A DNA stretch of 64,000 nt from Dipteris shenzhenensis (GCA_047967505.1 CM106539.1), one strand, 5' to 3'. Shown: positions 1-12,460, counted from the first letter of the stretch. Numbers and translations are program-made. The notes: generated by a model from the sequence alone, not told the origin.

Positions 1-1130
1 ATAAAGAAGTCAATACTACTATCGAATTCTAGCACATTGATGACATTTTTCGAGAAGGGCTTAGCAACATTGTTGGTGCATTGGGAATCAGTGATGAACT
101 GTGGCATGATAAGATGTAGGGCATGCTTTGTTGGGTGTGGCAACAAGATCTTTGATGGTCAAAGACAATTGCTTTGTGTAGCCCACAGTGGTGACTCCAT
201 GCATCGTGGGGATCTTGAAGGGATGCTAAAGGAGACTCCTCTCCTAAACAACTCCTCATCGTTAGAGCTTTGCAAAGCAAGAACCTATCAATTGTGTCAT
301 GCAAGTGCCTCCCGAATTGTGACAATGTGATTCCGCAAGAGAGGGGAAGGAGGAGGGACAGATGAAGTGGAGAGAAGGGAGGGAACAAAGTATGGAAGAG
401 AGGGGGAAAGTGAATGGCCTCACCTCATGAACAATGGAGACAAGGAGAGAGCTTGTATTCTCAAAAGGTTGCATTACACAATGAAGACCAAAGTTAAAAG
501 TTTGGTCTTATATATAGTCCACCTTTTTAAGGGAGGTCTCAAAAGGTGTCCCAACCCTATCTCTTGAACCTCTCTCTCTCTTTTTATAAAAGCTTGCTCT
601 TGGGCCCATTCGGTGCCAAGGCATGTTTTCACCTATCCTCTCCCATCCTCTTCTACTAGCAGGTAGGGTACCGAGACGTGGCACCCATGGGTTTAACATA
701 ACCCCCTTCTTATTTTGCTAATTCGTCAACCTCTTTGCAGCAATATGGAGGTGATGATTGATTGGATCACTGAATAGCGGTCCAGCTGCCTACTGCCAGC
801 AGGTCGTGATTCGAATGAAGTAAGAGTGGTACTTCGAGAAGTGTGTAGCATGCTTGTCTTCATACATCTAGATATGATGATTGTAGAGGTTGTGGACTCA
901 GAGGTACATGCAGATATCTTTAAACTATGAGGGGCTGATATCAAGATCGAAGACAACGTTGGTAAGGTTGTGGAGCTTGTCATCGATGGAGCGGTTGTGA
1001 TTTGATAGATCACAAAGTAGAAGAATTATCAGCCATTTGAAGTGGATGGCTGCCATGGTAGCTGGGTCGAGGACGGAGGTGTACATGCCGTTGACAGGTA
1101 ACAGAGCACTTGATGAGTAGGATCCTTGGG
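1..1130. other. Intergenic, no recognisable gene
   Basis: Short overlapping frames occur on both strands, but none reads as a known protein or has a convincing coding pattern. Nothing regulatory was recognised. It may be decayed transposon sequence, since the next kilobase is. Confidence 0.4.
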
Positions 1131-1141
1131 AAAGTTGAACT

Positions 1142-2046
1142 TTAGAAAGTTATAACATTATGATTTTTTGCGTGTAGCTTATGGAATTGGGACCAATCCC
1201 ATCGCCTTTCCATTTGCATGTATAGGGGTTGGATGTGGTGTTCTAGTGGGGCACTATAGTAGAACCTCCAAAATTGGTCTTTCTTCAGTAGAAATTTTTG
1301 GACCCTTGCCTCTTCCCACTGCTTCTTAGCCTTTTCTTCCAATCTTGTTCTCTCCTCTAGGGATGTAGAGGATTCTCCCTGGTGGGCGAGCTTGAGCTTC
1401 TTCTTGGGGGTGGGGAAAAATGTAATATCTTTTGTGGTCTCAACTTCCATCGTTGCATCTTTGTCAACAGCTGGTGGTGATCAGTGTGTTTAACCTGTGT
1501 AAGCAACTGCACCACCTTGGCGAGCTTGACCAAATGGGGGTCCAAGATGTGTGTAAAGTTGATGTGACCCTTGTTTTTCTTCCTGTCATACTTGCAGATG
1601 GGGGTGAGCACACCATCCATCTTCTTCTTCATGATTAACTTCTCGCTGATCCCACCAAAAGGTTGAAGGCCACGTGTACTAAATCAACATTGAGGTGGTG
1701 CACATGGGGGGCACCTTTGTTATCACGAAGAGCACAACCCTTGGTGTTGGTGTCATATATCAAGAAATTTTTTTCAAACTGTTGCATGTTGATGTGGCAC
1801 AGGAGTTTGTCGGCCATGAAATCTGTCGAGAGAAGATGGGGTTGGACCTCTGGGTGCTGTAAGGCATGGTAGGCCACCGTATTATGGTAGTACAAACTGT
1901 ACCCCTTGCCCTCATAGTAGTAGCGAAAGTGGATGGCACATCCTCCGATATCCTGGAGCCATTGCTCTCCGAGGGGTGAGTGGGCTAGTGATTTGACAAC
2001 CTTGAGCTCCCCATGCTCTTTTGCGAGATGGTTAGGCGGAGGGGTT
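1142..2046 (-). pseudogene. Unrecognised protein remnant, minus strand
   Basis: Read on the minus strand, about 136 codons are open from just after a stop near 2047 down to 1635. The segment looks protein-like, with motifs such as YYHNTVAYHALQHPEVQ and LLCHINMQQFEKNFLIYD. After a frame change, basic and then Lys/Glu-rich segments continue to about 1142 (for example LEERTRLEEKAKKQWEEA, probably helical). There is no clear start codon, and the pieces lie in different frames, so this is a broken gene or part of a retroelement protein. I do not recognise the family. The Lys/Glu-rich tail would suit a plant retrotransposon structural or accessory protein, but that is inference. Confidence 0.4.
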
Positions 2047-2284
2047 TATGGATGTTTTTGCATCCCCTTGCAGTTACTCATCTTGGATATTAGAGGGAAT
2101 TCTGATGGACATGTAGGGAGTGGCCTGAGCTTGAGATTGAGGAGTGGGGGTGAGGCCAAGTGCAGTTTCTAGCTCGTGGAAGTCGTTGCCTTCTGAAAAG
2201 ATAAGGGGTAATCTAGTGATCAGGAAGTCCGTGGAAGAGGATGAATCTGAGCTCATAGAGTTATTTTGAAAGTGAAGTATTTTG

Positions 2285-2660
2285 GAGGCTACGAAGGCAG
2301 TTGGGGGTTAGGGGGCAGGTGTAAATTTTGACAGAGTTTGCTATTGCACCGGTTGGGGGGGTAGGCCTTGGCTTTATAGAAAATGGCTATCCCTCTGACC
2401 GGCGGGTTGGCTCATGCCTCTAGGTCAGGGGGATAGGGGTCCATGCCGCTTGGTTGGTGGGATAGTCATCAGGGGGATAGCTTTGTATGTACACGTGGCC
2501 GAGGGGATAGATGAGTATGGCGTCAGGTTAGAGGGATACCATCTAGGGCGATGCAAGGATTCTATAGGTCGGTGGGATAGGAGGCTATTCCTTTGGGTTG
2601 GGGGATATAGAGCCAAGCCGTTGGCTCGAGGGTTACCTAGGTGTTGATGGGATAACACAC
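2285..2660. repeat. G-rich degenerate minisatellite
   Basis: Blocks resembling GGTTGGGGGATAG recur at irregular 25-45 base spacing (for example near 2425, 2455, 2475, 2500, 2530, 2570, 2600 and 2645). The plus strand is G-rich with many runs of three or more G. Open frames across this stretch are products of the repeat and are not annotated. Confidence 0.45.
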
Positions 2661-2789
2661 TATCCCTCTGACCTAGTTGTTGGACCTGTTTTTGGCATTT
2701 TTTGGACCCCCTTTGAATTTTTCAGACTATTAATGGGTCCTACTTGGGCAAAGGAAGGACAACCTATAGTGGGGATGCCCGTTTGATAG

Positions 2790-4090
2790 GTCCGAGTGAA
2801 ATGAATTAATGTGAGTTCACCGTGCTCTAATGCAATTAGTCCTAGCCCTATTCAGCTGATGCTGACCTTGATTTGAGTGCAAGCCTGATGATACCCTAGG
2901 ACTAGTGTGTGGATGGAAATTGTGAGTGGCATGCCTACTATATGGACTCACCTAGACCTGGACTTGAATGCTTTTGCACTTTGCTCTTTGTGCATCAGGG
3001 TGATCGTTGGGGAGATTGGTATTGGGAAGTTGCATATTTCATTGACAACTAGGTGAAGCATGCATTGAGCTTGCTAACCGCTTAGTATAGTGTCATAATA
3101 TAGCGCAGACACTACAGGGAAATACGAATGAACAAGCAACGTAACATCTATAGGAAGAATTCAAAGAACACGATAAAATAATCACAATGGTGCACAACTT
3201 TGTATTACTCGGAGCAAGAGCTCATACAACATATGGAAAGAACAGAGAAGGAATGCTAGTAATAGCATGCATACAAGAACTGACTATCAGTTAGAGACCA
3301 TTGAAGACCTGAGCCACTTGGAGGACTGAATTGCCAACCGTTGCGGCTAACCTACTTGCCACGCACACCCCTCGCAGTCATTGCTGTAACCCGCATGGTT
3401 ATCCAATAACACATGGCACTCACGGTGGACTATGCGAATCCACAATAGATACCCATCCCCTATGACAGACATCAATATATGCATGTATATCAGTGCAACA
3501 ATCACTTTGGGAATAGCCTCAGCAAAGGACCAAGTACAATAAAGTCATCACAATCATTCACTAAGTACACATGAAAAGAAGCATCTCTTTCTAAATCTAT
3601 CCGAAATTGAAGAGGTAAACATCAAACTGTCATCGCTTGCTTATGCCTGTCTGAATGTCCTAGGTTGTCATCGCCTGCTTGTGCAATAGCACACCGCACT
3701 CCGAGTGCTCTTCGAATTGCAAGGCCACCCAAAAGCCACCGCTGTGAACTCTACCCTTCATTGGAACTTGAAATGCATTGTATAGGTGCACGAGTTACCC
3801 CAATTTTGCTTGGTTTCACATCATTGCATTCATTCAACTCTGTTTGCAACAACTGCTTTGTAGACTTAGCTCCACTCGAACTTGCATCAATAGCCTCCTG
3901 CTACCTCTTCCGCAGCCAGAGCTTCAACTAACGATCCTGCTCCATATTCATTAACCACTGCAGAGGATGCAGCTTTGACCAATCCACCAACTGATGCTCA
4001 GGCCATTGCTTAGTAGGAAGAATCTCCTACACCCTATGGCAATTACTATATCCAACATTCTTCTTGTGTGGCTGGCCATTGGATTACCAT
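2790..4090. other. Intergenic, no recognisable gene
   Basis: No frame in this stretch resembles a known family. The longest plus-strand frame (about 3665-3931, 88 aa) is Ser/Cys-rich and has no recognisable motif. The right end may belong to the minus-strand remnant that follows. Confidence 0.35.
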
Positions 4091-4099
4091 AGCCTCATA

Positions 4100-5627
4100 T
4101 GAAGGGGGATTAGGCAACCCAAGAAAAGAAGTGTGCTTATTGTAAAATTTCTCCAAAAACTAATCTGCTTCATTCCACCAAGGAGGGTGAGAAGGCAAAG
4201 ACATACTAAAGGAATGGGCACACAGATCTAACAAAAAACAAAGAGAATGCCTTTGTCGCTTCAAAATTTGAACTCTTCTACGTGAGCAAGCAATAGCTTC
4301 TACAATGTCGAGCCAACTCCTCATATTTTGCATGCCAATCTTCCCCAGCAGGTGCTAACTCCGCAACCACTCCTTTACCCTTATCTGCACTACCACTCCC
4401 ATTTGCAGAAGTACTAGACCCCATCGGCCCAGAAACCGTTTGTGCCTGAGGACCACATTGCCTCCCTGACCCCGCACTAGCACCCGCATCACCATCAACC
4501 TCAGGTCAGCGTTGATGCGGAACTACAACCCGACATGTTTGCGGAACCATTGCATTGTGCTAGAGTGCGAACTACTTATCCCACTCCGCATGGACATCCC
4601 CTTGGAGAGCATCAAGGAGTGAACCCATCTGCTCCATATTGACACTGACCGTGCTAGGAAAAGCTCTGCAAGTACTCAGCCAGCACATCAGTAGTACATC
4701 AGCATAACAATTCCTCTTGAATACCGGAAACATACTCTGAATGGTAGCCTCTGAATGTGCTTCAGCCACCTGAACTTGTGCTTCTAGGATCGCAACCCGC
4801 TCTTCTAGTTGTTGCATCCGTCCATTATGATTCTGTATAGCTTCATTCTCACTTTGCAACTAAAGAACTTCAGACTCCAAGCCCGCAACTCCGGAGAAAC
4901 GATCCCCGTTGAACATTGTGTTGCAAGTCGAGCTAGCAGTTGCGGACATAACTCCAGCTAAACATGTGTTGGTTTCAATTGCAATGAAAATCAAGCCGAG
5001 GGGGTCGGAGAGACCACCCCAGGCTCAAAGACCACTGCAAGAACTTATGCTATCAACACCTGAACTGCCTCCATCACTGCTACCACCACAGTGGAGGTTG
5101 TCGTTGTGGTGGCTGATGTGTGTTGAAGCTGCTCCAGCCATCTTTGAGTAAGTGACCCGCTCTTCTAGTTACTGCATCCATGCATTATGATTCCGTAGAG
5201 CTTCATTCTCACTTTGCAACTGAAGAACTTCAGACTCCAAGCCCGCAACTCTGGAGGAATCGATTCCCGCTAAACACTGTGTCACAAGTCGAGCTAGCAG
5301 CTGCGCACAGAACTATAGCTGAACATGCGTTGGTTTCAATCGCAATGAAAATCTAGCTGAGGGGGTCGAAGAGACCACCCCAGGCTCAAAGACCACTACA
5401 AGAACTTCTGCTACTGACACCCGAACTGCCTCCATCACTGCTACCACCATAATGGAGGTTGCCGCTATGGTGGTTGATGTGTGTTGAAGCTGCTCCAGCC
5501 ATCTCTGAGTAAGGGACCCAACAACCAACAGACTTCCTCCGGAACCACCCATCTTAGTTGTTGACATAGGTGCTACCGACATAGCCACTCGCTCTGCAAT
5601 TACCGATGGGAGAGGTGGGTGCACCAC
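4100..5627 (-). pseudogene. Retroelement-like coiled-coil protein remnant
   Basis: Minus-strand reading gives protein-like pieces in several frames: a Gly/Ser/Val-rich segment near 5627-5313, a heptad-like segment at 4860-4740 (MQQLEERVAILEAQVQVAEA), and a segment near 4200-4080 containing FLEKFYNKHTSFLGLPNPPS. Coiled-coil followed by a globular segment is seen in plant gag-like proteins, but no diagnostic zinc knuckle or protease was found. The reading frame is broken repeatedly and a 358-bp tandem duplication lies inside it. It lies on the same strand as the gypsy integrase C-terminus at 6641-7000, so both could come from one element. The family is not recognised with confidence. Confidence 0.35.
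4799..5515. repeat. Tandem duplication, two units of about 358 bp
   Basis: The sequence starting GCTCTTCTAGTTGTTGCATC at 4799 restarts at about 5158 as GCTCTTCTAGTTACTGCATC. The two units then run in parallel, with scattered substitutions, up to the shared end CCAGCCATCT(T/C)TGAGTAAG (about 5145 and 5503). They are head-to-tail and diverged by several percent, so the event is not very recent. Confidence 0.8.
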
Positions 5628-6640
5628 ACTGAGCTATGTTGAGGACACCCCACTACAAAACAAGCTCTCCATCACTCCTGCATGGGAAGGAGTTAGGGGA
5701 GCAAGAGAAGAAACTGGTCACTCCTTGTGTGATACGAGGCCTTGTCGTCTCAGCTTCTTAGGCTCTCGACCAAAGGAGCCTTCAGCCTCATCTTGCAGAG
5801 GTCCTTCGGGCTCAAGAGTGAGAATCAATGTTGTATTCAGTCGAGGAGCAGTAGAATCAAGTTGCAAAGGAAATAGAACCTCCAAAATCTAACCAATCTT
5901 TGAATTAACAGCTTGCTTCTTATCCACCACTGTTGCCACCCTCTATGCCTCTACATGGATGCGCTCCTTCAAAACACCTGCCCAAGGCACTGGTCATTGT
6001 TATGCTACCACAATCATCCCTTGAGACCCTGGAGTGATTGTGTAGGTCTTTGCTTGCAAATAAACAGACTCCACAATCTAGCGATAAAGATCCCGAATTT
6101 GAACATCTTTACATGCACTGAGCTTGTACTCACCTCGAGTAGGATTGCCAAACTCGGCCATCATCCAGTGGCAAATACAATCGCTGATAAATCAATTGGA
6201 TGGTAAGCTCCCGATGCTCGCCCAAAAACTCCACAGCCAATCCAAGTGCAAGCTATTGGGTGAATGTTCACCCTCTGCCAATCTATACTACTGAAACTCT
6301 GGATTCACAACCTTTGGAGATGTGCGTTGATGGACTAAGAATCAATGTAGACCAATGGAATGAAAGGGTGGAACTGTGCGTGTGCCATCACCATAGCTAT
6401 GCGAAGTATGGGGAAGCAAAGAGAGCTGAATACAAGAAAATGCAGAAAGATGGAGGAGACCAAGAGAACTGAGAGTGTGATAAGGAATACTAAGCACATA
6501 ACAGGTACATGCAAAATGACCAAAGATTGCAGTCTAGATTGCCAATACCCCTCCTTGACGATTGGTTGTTGCATGGCGGCTCTGATAGGACCTCTCAAAA
6601 GACTGTTGTCATCATGCATCTTACCATCTTGCCACATGTC

Positions 6641-7000
6641 CTACTGTGATTGCTCAGTCGCCTCCACCTCGACCCAGGAAATCTGCGCCTCATTAGATAT
6701 CAAAAAGGGGCACTGAAGACTCCCGTCATGATGATGTGGATGCAACCGAAAACCATTAACTAGATGTGGAAGAACATGCCCTTGCAAGTCCACAAGGTAG
6801 AATGATGTAGAGCCATAGTTAGGATATATCCAGAATGGTCCCAACCATCGCAGCTTTAGCTTCCTCGGCATCCTCCCTAGAGGAGTGTTGAACCACAGCA
6901 CCAATTGCCCGTGTTCAAATGATTTTTTTTTCAAATCCAAATCCACCCGTCTCTTCTACCTTGCTTGAACCTCCAAAGTCAAATAGTAGCTCTCCAGCTG
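6641..7000 (-). pseudogene. Ty3/gypsy integrase C-terminal region remnant
   Basis: The minus strand encodes a frame of about 101 aa (ATG-side end 6946, stop near 6641). It has the pattern known from the end of Ty3/gypsy integrases: FEHGQLVLWFNTPLGRMPRK, then LKLRWLGPFWIYPNYGSTSF, YLVDLQGHVLPHLVNGFRL. In the family this segment (GDLVL...KL..RW.GPF.V....GA..L.DL.G....VNG.RLK) follows the catalytic core and contacts DNA or chromatin. No DDE catalytic core is intact upstream (7000-7700). This is a fragment of a dead retrotransposon. Confidence 0.75.
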
Positions 7001-7049
7001 CATATCATCCAACTAATCAAGGGAGCTATGTCTAGTCATAGGTCATTTA

Positions 7050-7860
7050 GATCGACGTGTAGCCAGATATCTGTGTATTCACAAATCTCGTAGATGAGTC
7101 CAGCCTAGCTAAATGAGTTTGTAGACAACATGAGTCCAGATCAGGCAGATGTACTCCAACGAGGCATCTAGTCTCACTAGTAGTCAGTCCTCTCCGATGA
7201 GTCCCTATATGGTATGCCATCTCATAATGGACAGGAGTCAATAGCTCATAGTCAAGTATCATCATCTAGTGGAGGCCAACGTCATCATCGCCACCATAGA
7301 TCAACATCATGTTGCGGAGGTGGTGGGACCCTATCTTGATAGCTTGCCTCCATGCCATCTACTACCTGTAACACAAGACAAGCCATTGCCACACCATTAG
7401 ATATAGAAGTATCCAAACTATTTTGACATTCCTCAAACATTCCATTAAAATATGATATGGATGAGGTACGTGATCTCATCATGGATGATAGAGCTGACAA
7501 AGTCATGACTCACATGAGGCAAATAATGAGCATGGTCTTTGACTAAGATATCATGGATCCCTAGCCAAAGTAGCATTCCTAGAAGAAAGATTACATCATA
7601 GCCAAACTTATTGAGAAAATCTCTCGAAAGGGCATGAATGCCTATCTCACTGGGGTGGATTTCAAGGAAGGTCATGCTGACATATAACCCAACTCTTGAT
7701 CTTGAAAATGGGTCGTGGAGGCTTGGATGAAGTGGGCATAATTGATTGCAAGTATGATGTACTATAGAGCCATAAATCTATGCCATCTAGTCTAATCTTG
7801 GACAATGCACTATTCTTTAGAGACCTCTAGGTGTCATTCAAGTAGTTTCTTATCACTAAT
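7050..7860. other. Probable decayed transposon sequence, no assignable domain
   Basis: Short minus-strand frames (7265-7047, 7506-7285, 7675-7445) lie upstream of the gypsy integrase remnant in the expected direction. None shows a motif I can name. Confidence 0.3.
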
Positions 7861-7869
7861 GTAAAGTGA

Positions 7870-7870
<1 letters not shown>

Positions 7871-7911
<41 letters not shown>

Positions 7912-7930
7912 AAGCGTGTGTACATGGATG

Positions 7931-7972
<42 letters not shown>
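7871..7972. repeat. Compound (TG)n / (GA)n microsatellite
   Basis: About 20 TG units (7871-7910), a 24-base spacer containing TACATGGATG, then about 19 GA units (7935-7972). Simple-sequence tract with no coding meaning. Confidence 0.95.
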
Positions 7973-7976
<4 letters not shown>

Positions 7977-7989
7977 TTATCATTAAATG

Positions 7990-9060
7990 CTTGCTAAAAA
8001 TGTGCATTGATTCTCCTCCCTCGAGTGCATTGGACATTTTAGGTGGTGCCTAGGCTATAGTGTAAGAGAGCAAAGTGGTGTTGTGCATGCCAGCTCATTA
8101 TTGCCAAGTTCGTGATGGGAGTGGATGAAGTTCCATCCGATCCATGCGATGGTGGGGCCTCCTAGAAAGCAACAAATCACCTGATCAATTCTATGCATGT
8201 GAGGTGGTGTGGAATCCACTATGCCTTAGACATTGTCAAACGCCCCAAAGTTTGCTCATGTATGAGGTTGGATCTCATGTCTTCGCACCCGTCATCAAAC
8301 CATGAGTTCTGGGGCATCTTCCCGTTTGGGATACTGATGTGGATCCGGTTGTACATGTGAGTATTTTGGAGTCGGCATCCCAAACCACTATCAAAACTGT
8401 GCTTATGTAGAAGCGTGTTTCCAAAGATTCATTAATCAAAATAAGAAATTTATAACCATAATTGGAAATCAATACCACCACACATGATTTACCTTAAAAC
8501 TGAAAAATAATTCAAAGATTGGAACACAAAAAAGGCGAGCCCATATGGGGTAGGAATGAGGATCGTAGAGCTCAAGCACTTGGCATATTTCCGTATTCCT
8601 ATAATGCTAAATCTAAGCACAAAAGTATTCCAGAATTTAGAACAAAACTTCTCAAAATCTTAGGAGAACATAAGTAAGACAATCAAGCAAAAGAGTATGC
8701 CATGAGAGTTTAAGGAAGTGGATGTAGGCTTTTTGAGGATTCGACCTAAGAAGACTTAGAAAGGCCTAGGGTAGACAAAATAAGTACCAATCAAAAGAGG
8801 ATGCCATAAGAGTTGAAAGAAGGAGACATAGGCTCTTTGAGGATTGGACCGAAGAAGAATTACATAAGATTTGGTCAAGATAAAAGAATTTTGCATAGGC
8901 CAAAATTCATTACATAACTTGTAAGAAGTTGATCAATGGAGTAAAGTCAATTGGCTCACCTATCTCTGTTGTTGATATACTCTCTCCTCAACTAGAGAGC
9001 TGGTGGGAATTACTCATGAATATAGCTAGTCTATGGTAATGAATAAAAATCGACCAAGTA
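7990..9060. other. Intergenic, no recognisable gene
   Basis: Nothing coding is supported. Around 8680-8880 a phrase recurs twice (roughly AAGTGGATGTAGGCTTTTTG and AAGGAGACATAGGCTCTTTG, each preceded by GCCATGAGAGTT or GCCATAAGAGTT), suggesting an old local duplication of about 120 bp. Confidence 0.35.
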
Positions 9061-9075
9061 TTGATCTAGTACTGG

Positions 9076-9084
9076 GGGGGGGGG

Positions 9085-9116
<32 letters not shown>
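9076..9116. repeat. Poly(G) plus (GA)n microsatellite
   Basis: A run of about 14 G is followed by about 13 GA units. A similar poly(G)/(GA)n arrangement occurs at 11803-11858. Confidence 0.9.
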
Positions 9117-9120
<4 letters not shown>

Positions 9121-9239
9121 TAGGGATGAATCAAAAGGGAGGCACTCTTCCTTCTTGCTAGCCCTCACTTCAAAAAGGAATTCAATCCACAATGGTGCCC
9201 CCTCCCATGACATGAAGGAGCAAATAAAAGGTCGGCTAT

Positions 9240-10860
9240 CTCTCTACCACTTGATAGACCTAAAATGATTATTGTTTTACTTTTTAAACTAGTTCGTTGT
9301 ATACGCTTACAAAGCCATCACCATATTTTGGTGCATTCAATTGTGTCAGCTAGATGACAACTCCTTATCCAAAAGCATTTGCTCATTAATAACACCTTCG
9401 AAGGTGGCTCGGCCCCTATACAAACTAATGCTAGGATGGCTCTAGTCCCTAATGTGAAAGGTATCCATGTGTGGCAATCGATCTAGGATTGAGGAGCCTA
9501 GGACACATAGCTAGCAGCATCAAGATTCAAACTCATAGTTATTTTTGATTAGAAGAGTTAAAGAAATTTGGCCGACAAGGTCTTTTGTCTAGGTAAGTGA
9601 TGACTTAAGAGGTTGGAGCCTCCCAATAGTGCATACAGGCTTGCCATGTTAGACGTAGGGGATCCACACAAAAGTTTTCTCAGTTGTCTCATAGGTTGTA
9701 AATATAGGCATGCCAAATTTGTTGTGAATACAAAAACATTGAGGGTCATTGCTGGCAAAGCAAGAGCAAGAATGGCCAATGAAGCAAGAGGGATCTCTAA
9801 TTTGACGAGAACAAGCAAATGATACACACTGTGAGAAGGAGCAAAATATAGAAGTTGAATAAGCATTCATGAATACAACTAGTAAAATTGAATGCCCCAA
9901 GCATGTTGTCTATGATAAAACATGGACTAGGATGTCTTTGTACATACCCCACAAGGTGGCCAATGTCAAATAATAAGTAATTGGCTTTACAAAAAAGTTA
10001 GATGTTTTTTAGATGCTGCAACAACTAGTAAACTATTATTCAATGATTTTTCTTTTGTTTGAATAAGTATTTTTATATGTTTTTTCTTTTTTTACTTTTT
10101 TAAAAGCTATTATGATGAAGTAATATAAAAAGAAAGCACCATGACAACTTTCCAAACTTTAACACAATACTCATGAGGTTGTTGTATCCTTTTTCATCTA
10201 TTGTCTACATTCAAAAGACACGTCGAAATAAAAAGAATGTCATGTTTTCAATGCATTATTTTGCATCTCTTCTTTTACGATTATATCATGCCTTATTCTT
10301 AAATTTTAAAAACATGACTACTTGTGCAACATGTATAATATGTCTTTCCTAAATGCCATCATAATTGTAGATTTCAAGTGTGCAATTGAGTAGGCAAATC
10401 TACTTTCAAGTTTTCCATCTACAATGTGAATCTTCTTTTTCAAAGTCCTTTCCTTTCTATTTCATAAAATGTATATGGGCTGATGTGGTCATGCCCAACT
10501 TATTTAAAACTCCTTTCCTTTCTATTTATTAAAATGTAACATGTTATCGGCGATGCCCAACCAGCTTATTTGTCACCCATGTTTAGAAATAAAATTTATG
10601 TCATGAGATATAATGTTACAATTTATTCTTGACTGTATTGCACCTCTCTAATCAAGCCTGTTTACCTCTCCTACCAAACACAATTAATTAATTAATTAAT
10701 TTTGGTGCACGGAGGCTTAATTTATTTACACTTTAATTAACCTATGTTTTTCTATGGCTTAATTTATATATGCAATAATTAAACTATGTCTCTCCATGGC
10801 TTAATTTATTTTATCCATAGACTATGTCCAAAAACTTTCAAGAACCCAAAACCTTCTTTC
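9240..10860. other. AT-rich intergenic DNA with short repeats
   Basis: No gene is recognised. The right half is AT-rich, with an (AATT)n stretch near 10683-10702 and three spaced copies of the phrase GCTTAATTTAT (about 10711, 10757, 10799). A minus-strand frame at 9558-9866 is hydrophobic but has no family resemblance. Confidence 0.35.
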
Positions 10861-11040
10861 TTCCCCCTTTAAGGCCTTTAATAAGTGGTGCCCCCCTCCC
10901 TAATCTCACACTTCCCTCTTCTTTAATGCCCCTCCCCCCCCCCCCCTTTTATTTAATTCAAGCTCTCTCCTTCCCCCACACTAGACTAATTATTGCCCCC
11001 CTCTCCCCTTTATGCTTAAATATTTTGTGACTGCCCGGCT

Positions 11041-11470
11041 CGACTTCTGAGATTGCTCCTGTCATATGCGCGCGGCTCCTAGAAGAAAAAACTATGCTCA
11101 GGCTGAGAGAGGGCTGAAGAGACGATGGTGTAGTATGTCTGAGGCTTTTGAGGAGGTGCCAATGGGTGACAAGACGAGTGAGCCTACCTTGCTGCAATTT
11201 GACGGTGTGGACAAAGACCCGAATGGGTGTTCGGTGGCTGTTCCCAAGAGTTCCCGCTCTAACGAGTCTCACGAGAAAGCAAAGGAGTCTCGCTCGTATG
11301 CTGAGGCTCTATCTGGTGTCCCTCACGAGAGGTTTTCTCCTCTACCGGAAGCGGAGGTGGCTGCTCTGCTCAAGCAGGAACTTGAGTGGAGAGCCAGGGA
11401 AGTTGAGAAGGGGATTTCGGTGATTGACTTGGTCACGACTTGCAAGGGGAGGGGTGCCATTGTTGGGATT
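11041..11470 (+). pseudogene. Possible captured coding fragment inside a repeat unit
   Basis: A plus-strand frame (166 codons from ATG 11066 to the stop at 11566) has clearly richer GC and coding-like composition between about 11041 and 11470. It contains SRSYAEALSGVPHERFSPLP, then LLKQELEWRAREVEKGISVI. A SYAEAL-type phrase occurs in some LINE ORF1 proteins, so this may be a retroelement ORF1 piece, or an exon fragment of a host gene. The segment is bordered on the left by CCCTTTATGCTTAAATATTT (from about 11011) and on the right by GTTAGGGGCA(T/C)CTATT (about 11480). These same two phrases border the non-coding middle of the repeat units at 12062-12460, so the coding segment seems to have replaced the middle of one unit. 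Function unknown. Confidence 0.4.
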
Positions 11471-11802
11471 TTTTCATTGTTAGGGGCATCTATTCTTTGT
11501 TCGCTCTCCCTAATCTCCCTCACCATACGTGCTTTCAAACTCCAATCAGTTGGACATCAATCCTAATTTTGTGATAAAAAATCATGTGCCCTCCTTTATG
11601 CGCATCTTCTGCTCTCTCCCTCTGTATCACTCCCCCTCTCTTCGTTAATTATTTGCATTGTTTTGATATTTGATTAACCTATGGCTCTGAGGAATTAATT
11701 AGCTTAGCTGGCTGAGAGAAAGAGGAGGCTGGTGAGGAGGAGGTGGGTGAGACAATTGAGGAGGAAGCATCCGACTTAGAAGGGAGGGCTGGGAGCTAGC
11801 GT

Positions 11803-11865
11803 GGGGGGGGGGGGGGAGAGAGAGAGAGAGAGAGAGAGAGGGGAGGGGGGGGGGGGGGGTAAACG
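11803..11865. repeat. Poly(G)/(GA)n low-complexity tract
   Basis: A G run of about 14, (GA)n of about 13 units, then another G-rich run. Proline/serine-rich minus-strand frames over it are artefacts of composition. Confidence 0.9.
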
Positions 11866-12061
11866 AGGAGAGGAGAGGAGAAGGTAGCAAACTGAAAGGC
11901 CCATAGAGAAGGATATATAGAGGTAGAGAGGAGCTTCGAGAAGGTTCGAGCAGGTTCTCGATACCTTAATGCATGCGCCTCTGAGCATAGTTAATTCATC
12001 TCTTGGCTCGCTAATACAACCTTAGTTCAATTCATCTCGCGCCTCTCTCTCTTAATACAAA

Positions 12062-12460
12062 TAGGTGAATAAAAGTCATTTGGGGACCCTATTTATTATG
12101 TGCTCCCCTCCCCCCTTTATGCTTAAATATTTTGCAACCATATACGACTCCCTCCCCAAACTAATTAATAAATATAATTTTTCCAATGTTAAGGGCACCT
12201 ATTCAAATAGGCGAATAGAAGTCATTAGGGGACACTATTTATTATGTGCTCGTTATGCTTAAATATTTGAGATCATATACCACTCCCTCCCCCAACTAAT
12301 TAATTAATATGATTTTTTCAATGTTAGGGGCACATATTCAAACAGGCGAATAAAAGTCATTGGGACCCTATTTATTATGTGTTCCTTATGCTTAAATATT
12401 TTGGGATCATCTACCACTTCCGCCTCCAAATATGATTCAATGTTAGGGGCACCTATTATT
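12062..12460. repeat. Tandem AT-rich repeat, three units of about 115-150 bp
   Basis: Each unit begins AGG(T/C)GAATA(A/G)AAGTCATT, runs through CTATTTATTATGTG and TTATGCTTAAATATTT, and ends CAATGTTA(A/G)GGGCAC. Units start near 12062, 12212 and 12342. Length differences reflect internal deletions. A related unit with a different middle lies at about 11005-11495. Confidence 0.8.
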
